From: Mangrovimicrobium sediminis
Lineage (GTDB): Bacteria; Pseudomonadota; Gammaproteobacteria; Pseudomonadales; Halieaceae
DNA length: 64,000 nt
Assembly (NCBI RefSeq): GCF_004745945.1
Contig: NZ_SRLE01000008.1
Coordinates: 124,001 to 188,000, forward strand
Reading direction: 5' to 3'
This document shows positions 62,446-64,000 of the stretch, in pieces (within the stretch, counting starts at the first letter, position 1; the number at the start of each line of letters is the position of its first letter). The notes under the pieces are model-generated. The model did no database searches. It had not been told where the DNA came from and saw only the letters and a list, made by a program, of their open reading frames with translations. Made by a program: the position numbers and the translations under genes.

Positions 62446-63750
62446 ATGGGCAGGGCGTGGATCGGGGCGATCCTGGGTTTGCTGGTGGCGGCCGCCGCAC
62501 AGGCGGTGGAGGTGCACGACGTGCGCCTGTGGCGTGCGCCGGATCACACGCGGGTGGTGTTCGACCTCACCGGTCCCGCCGAGCACAAGCTGTTCGTGCT
62601 GGAAAACCCCACACGCATCGTGCTCGACATCGACGGCACCAGGCTGACCGACGACTTTCCCGAACTCAAGCTCGACAACACCCCGATCAGCAGCGTGCGC
62701 TCCGCCACCCGTGAGGGCACCGACCTGCGCGTGGTGTTTGACATGGGCGAGTCGGTCGACCCGCGCAGCTTTGCGCTGAAAGCCAACGAGCGCGCCGGCG
62801 ATCGCCTGGTGGTAGACCTCTACGATCGCGGCGCGCGCAGCGCCAGCGCCCCGGAAGTGAAGAAGAGCGCAAGCCTGGGCGAGCGCGATATCGTCATCGC
62901 CATCGATGCCGGCCATGGCGGGGAGGACCCCGGCGCCATCGGTCCCGGCCGTCGCCGGGAAAAGGACGTTGTTCTTGCCATCGCCAAGGAGTTGTTCGCC
63001 CTGCTCGAGGCCGATACCGGTTTTACCCCGACGCTGACCCGCACCGGCGACTACTACATCAGCCTCACCGGCCGCCCGGCCATCGCGCGCAAGCGCCAGG
63101 CGGACCTGTTCGTGTCCATCCACGCCGATGCCTTCAAGAGCCCGCAGGCCCACGGCGCCTCGGTGTACGCGCTGTCCACCCGCGGTGCTACCAGCACCAC
63201 CGCGCGCTACCTGGCCCAGCGCGAGAACGCCGCCGACCTGGTCGGCGGGGTGAATCTGGCCGAGCACGACGACATTCTGGCCGGCGTGCTCGCCGACCTG
63301 TCGATGACCTCCACGCTGGATGCCAGCCTGCAGGTGGGCAGTTTCGTGCTGCGCAACATGGGCGGTATCGCCCGCCTGCACAAGCGCAACGTGGAACAGG
63401 CCGGCTTCGTCGTCCTGAAGTCGCCGGACATCCCCTCGATCCTGGTCGAGACCGGGTTCATCTCCAACCCGACCGAGGCGCAGAAGCTCACCACCCGCAG
63501 CTACCAGCAGCAGATGGCGCGGGCCATCCACGCCGGCATCAAGAGCTGGTTCATGGCCCATCCGCCGGCGGGTACGCTGGTGGCCAGGCTCAAGGCCGAG
63601 GGCGGCACCGAGTACGTGATTGCCCGGGGTGATACACTGTCCGGCATCGCCCAGCGGTTCAACGTCTCCGTGGCCACGCTGAAAAGCATCAACGGCATCG
63701 ACGGGTCGAAGATCCTGGTGGGACAGAAGCTGACCATCCCCACAAGCTGA
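62446..63750 (+). CDS. amiC: N-acetylmuramoyl-L-alanine amidase with AMIN and LysM domains
   Basis: A 434-residue secreted peptidoglycan amidase used in daughter-cell separation. A signal peptide ([20 protein letters not shown]) precedes an AMIN domain (residues 22-125). The zinc amidase domain (residues 145-365) includes [26 protein letters not shown] and [10 protein letters not shown], with the His and Glu ligands. A C-terminal LysM ([20 protein letters not shown]) follows. AmiB and AmiC differ little by motif, so the symbol is tentative. ATG 62446 (GGGAG upstream) was preferred over 62431. Confidence 0.93.
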   Translation: MGRAWIGAILGLLVAAAAQAVEVHDVRLWRAPDHTRVVFDLTGPAEHKLFVLENPTRIVLDIDGTRLTDDFPELKLDNTPISSVRSATREGTDLRVVFDMGESVDPRSFALKANERAGDRLVVDLYDRGARSASAPEVKKSASLGERDIVIAIDAGHGGEDPGAIGPGRRREKDVVLAIAKELFALLEADTGFTPTLTRTGDYYISLTGRPAIARKRQADLFVSIHADAFKSPQAHGASVYALSTRGATSTTARYLAQRENAADLVGGVNLAEHDDILAGVLADLSMTSTLDASLQVGSFVLRNMGGIARLHKRNVEQAGFVVLKSPDIPSILVETGFISNPTEAQKLTTRSYQQQMARAIHAGIKSWFMAHPPAGTLVARLKAEGGTEYVIARGDTLSGIAQRFNVSVATLKSINGIDGSKILVGQKLTIPTS

Positions 63751-63758
63751 TACGACAC

Positions 63759-64000
63759 ATGCCTGCGATACACCGCCTCTCGCCGAGGTTGGCCAACCAG
63801 ATCGCCGCCGGCGAGGTGGTGGAGCGCCCAGCCTCGGTGGTCAAGGAAGTCCTCGAGAACAGCCTCGACGCCGGTGCCACGCGCATCGATATCGAGGTCG
63901 AGGCCGGCGGCGTCAAGCTGATCCGTGTGCGCGACAACGGCGCCGGCATCGCCGCCGACGACCTGCCCCTGGCGCTGGCCCGCCACGCCACCTCCAAGAT
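63759..64000 (+). CDS. mutL: DNA mismatch repair protein MutL, 5' part
   Basis: The first 80 codons of MutL; the window ends inside the gene. The GHKL ATPase motifs are visible: [39 protein letters not shown] with the catalytic Glu and Asn, and [15 protein letters not shown]. MutL links MutS to downstream repair nucleases. It starts eight bases after the amidase stop, as in Pseudomonas. Confidence 0.97.
   Translation, partial: MPAIHRLSPRLANQIAAGEVVERPASVVKEVLENSLDAGATRIDIEVEAGGVKLIRVRDNGAGIAADDLPLALARHATSK

Overview
The window is a gene-dense, GC-rich stretch of a gammaproteobacterial chromosome. The gene order closely follows the Pseudomonas-type core: tat, his, ubi, hslVU, argS, priA, rpmE, then ponA, pilMNOPQ, aroKB, gltBD, hemE, then fau, 6S RNA, zapA, pepP, ubiHI, then psd, rsgA, orn, queG, nnr, tsaE, amiC, mutL. 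There is no polyhydroxyalkanoate locus next to hslU and no damX between aroB and gltB. A marine relative of the Pseudomonadales or Cellvibrionales (for example Halieaceae) fits, but that placement is inference from gene order and protein flavour. I see no phage, insertion sequence, CRISPR array, tRNA or rRNA.

Layout. 0.0-4.2 kb: a small RHH-like protein, a nitroreductase, a GMC oxidoreductase, a tiny secreted repeat protein and a metallophosphoesterase. 4.2-19.9 kb: about 15.6 kb read entirely from the minus strand. In transcription order this is priA, argS, a SPOR protein, hslV, hslU, a DUF971 protein, ubiE, ubiJ, ubiB, hisI, hisE, tatABC, a DUF202 protein, a CmcJ/NvfI-like oxygenase, a UbiA-type prenyltransferase, a small phosphoglycosyl transferase and a TerB-domain protein. 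20.0-24.3 kb: rpmE with promoter and terminator, a short malic enzyme, and PBP1A. 24.4-38.2 kb: the type IV pilus assembly genes pilMNOPQ, then the shikimate genes aroK and aroB, glutamate synthase gltBD and hemE. 38.2-43.0 kb: cysE, a TrmB-like methyltransferase, a hexapeptide acyltransferase, rpiA and ilvA. 43.0-51.5 kb: an unannotated 48-residue membrane protein behind a structured leader, fau, 6S RNA, zapA, a ZapB-like coiled coil, a YecA/YgfB protein, pepP, two FAD ubiquinone hydroxylases, gcvH, rlmI and a small unknown protein. 51.6-64.0 kb: an RNase II family exonuclease, a PIN-PhoH protein behind a long C-rich leader, an unknown outer-membrane protein, psd followed by a 20-bp tandem repeat, rsgA, orn, queG, nnr, tsaE, amiC and the start of mutL.

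How the genes work together. The window is dominated by housekeeping: ubiquinone synthesis (ubiE, J, B, H, I), protein export (tat), quality control (hslVU), envelope growth and division (PBP1A, SPOR protein, zapA, amidase, psd), type IV pili, amino-acid and haem biosynthesis, RNA turnover and repair. I found no obvious new defence or mobile system. The most unusual pieces are the 43.0-43.3 kb leader and microprotein, the 380-nt C-rich phoH leader, the oxygenase/prenyltransferase/phosphoglycosyl transferase trio downstream of tat, the repeat-built secreted protein at 3.0 kb, and a perfect dyad at the PBP1A/pilM divergent promoter.
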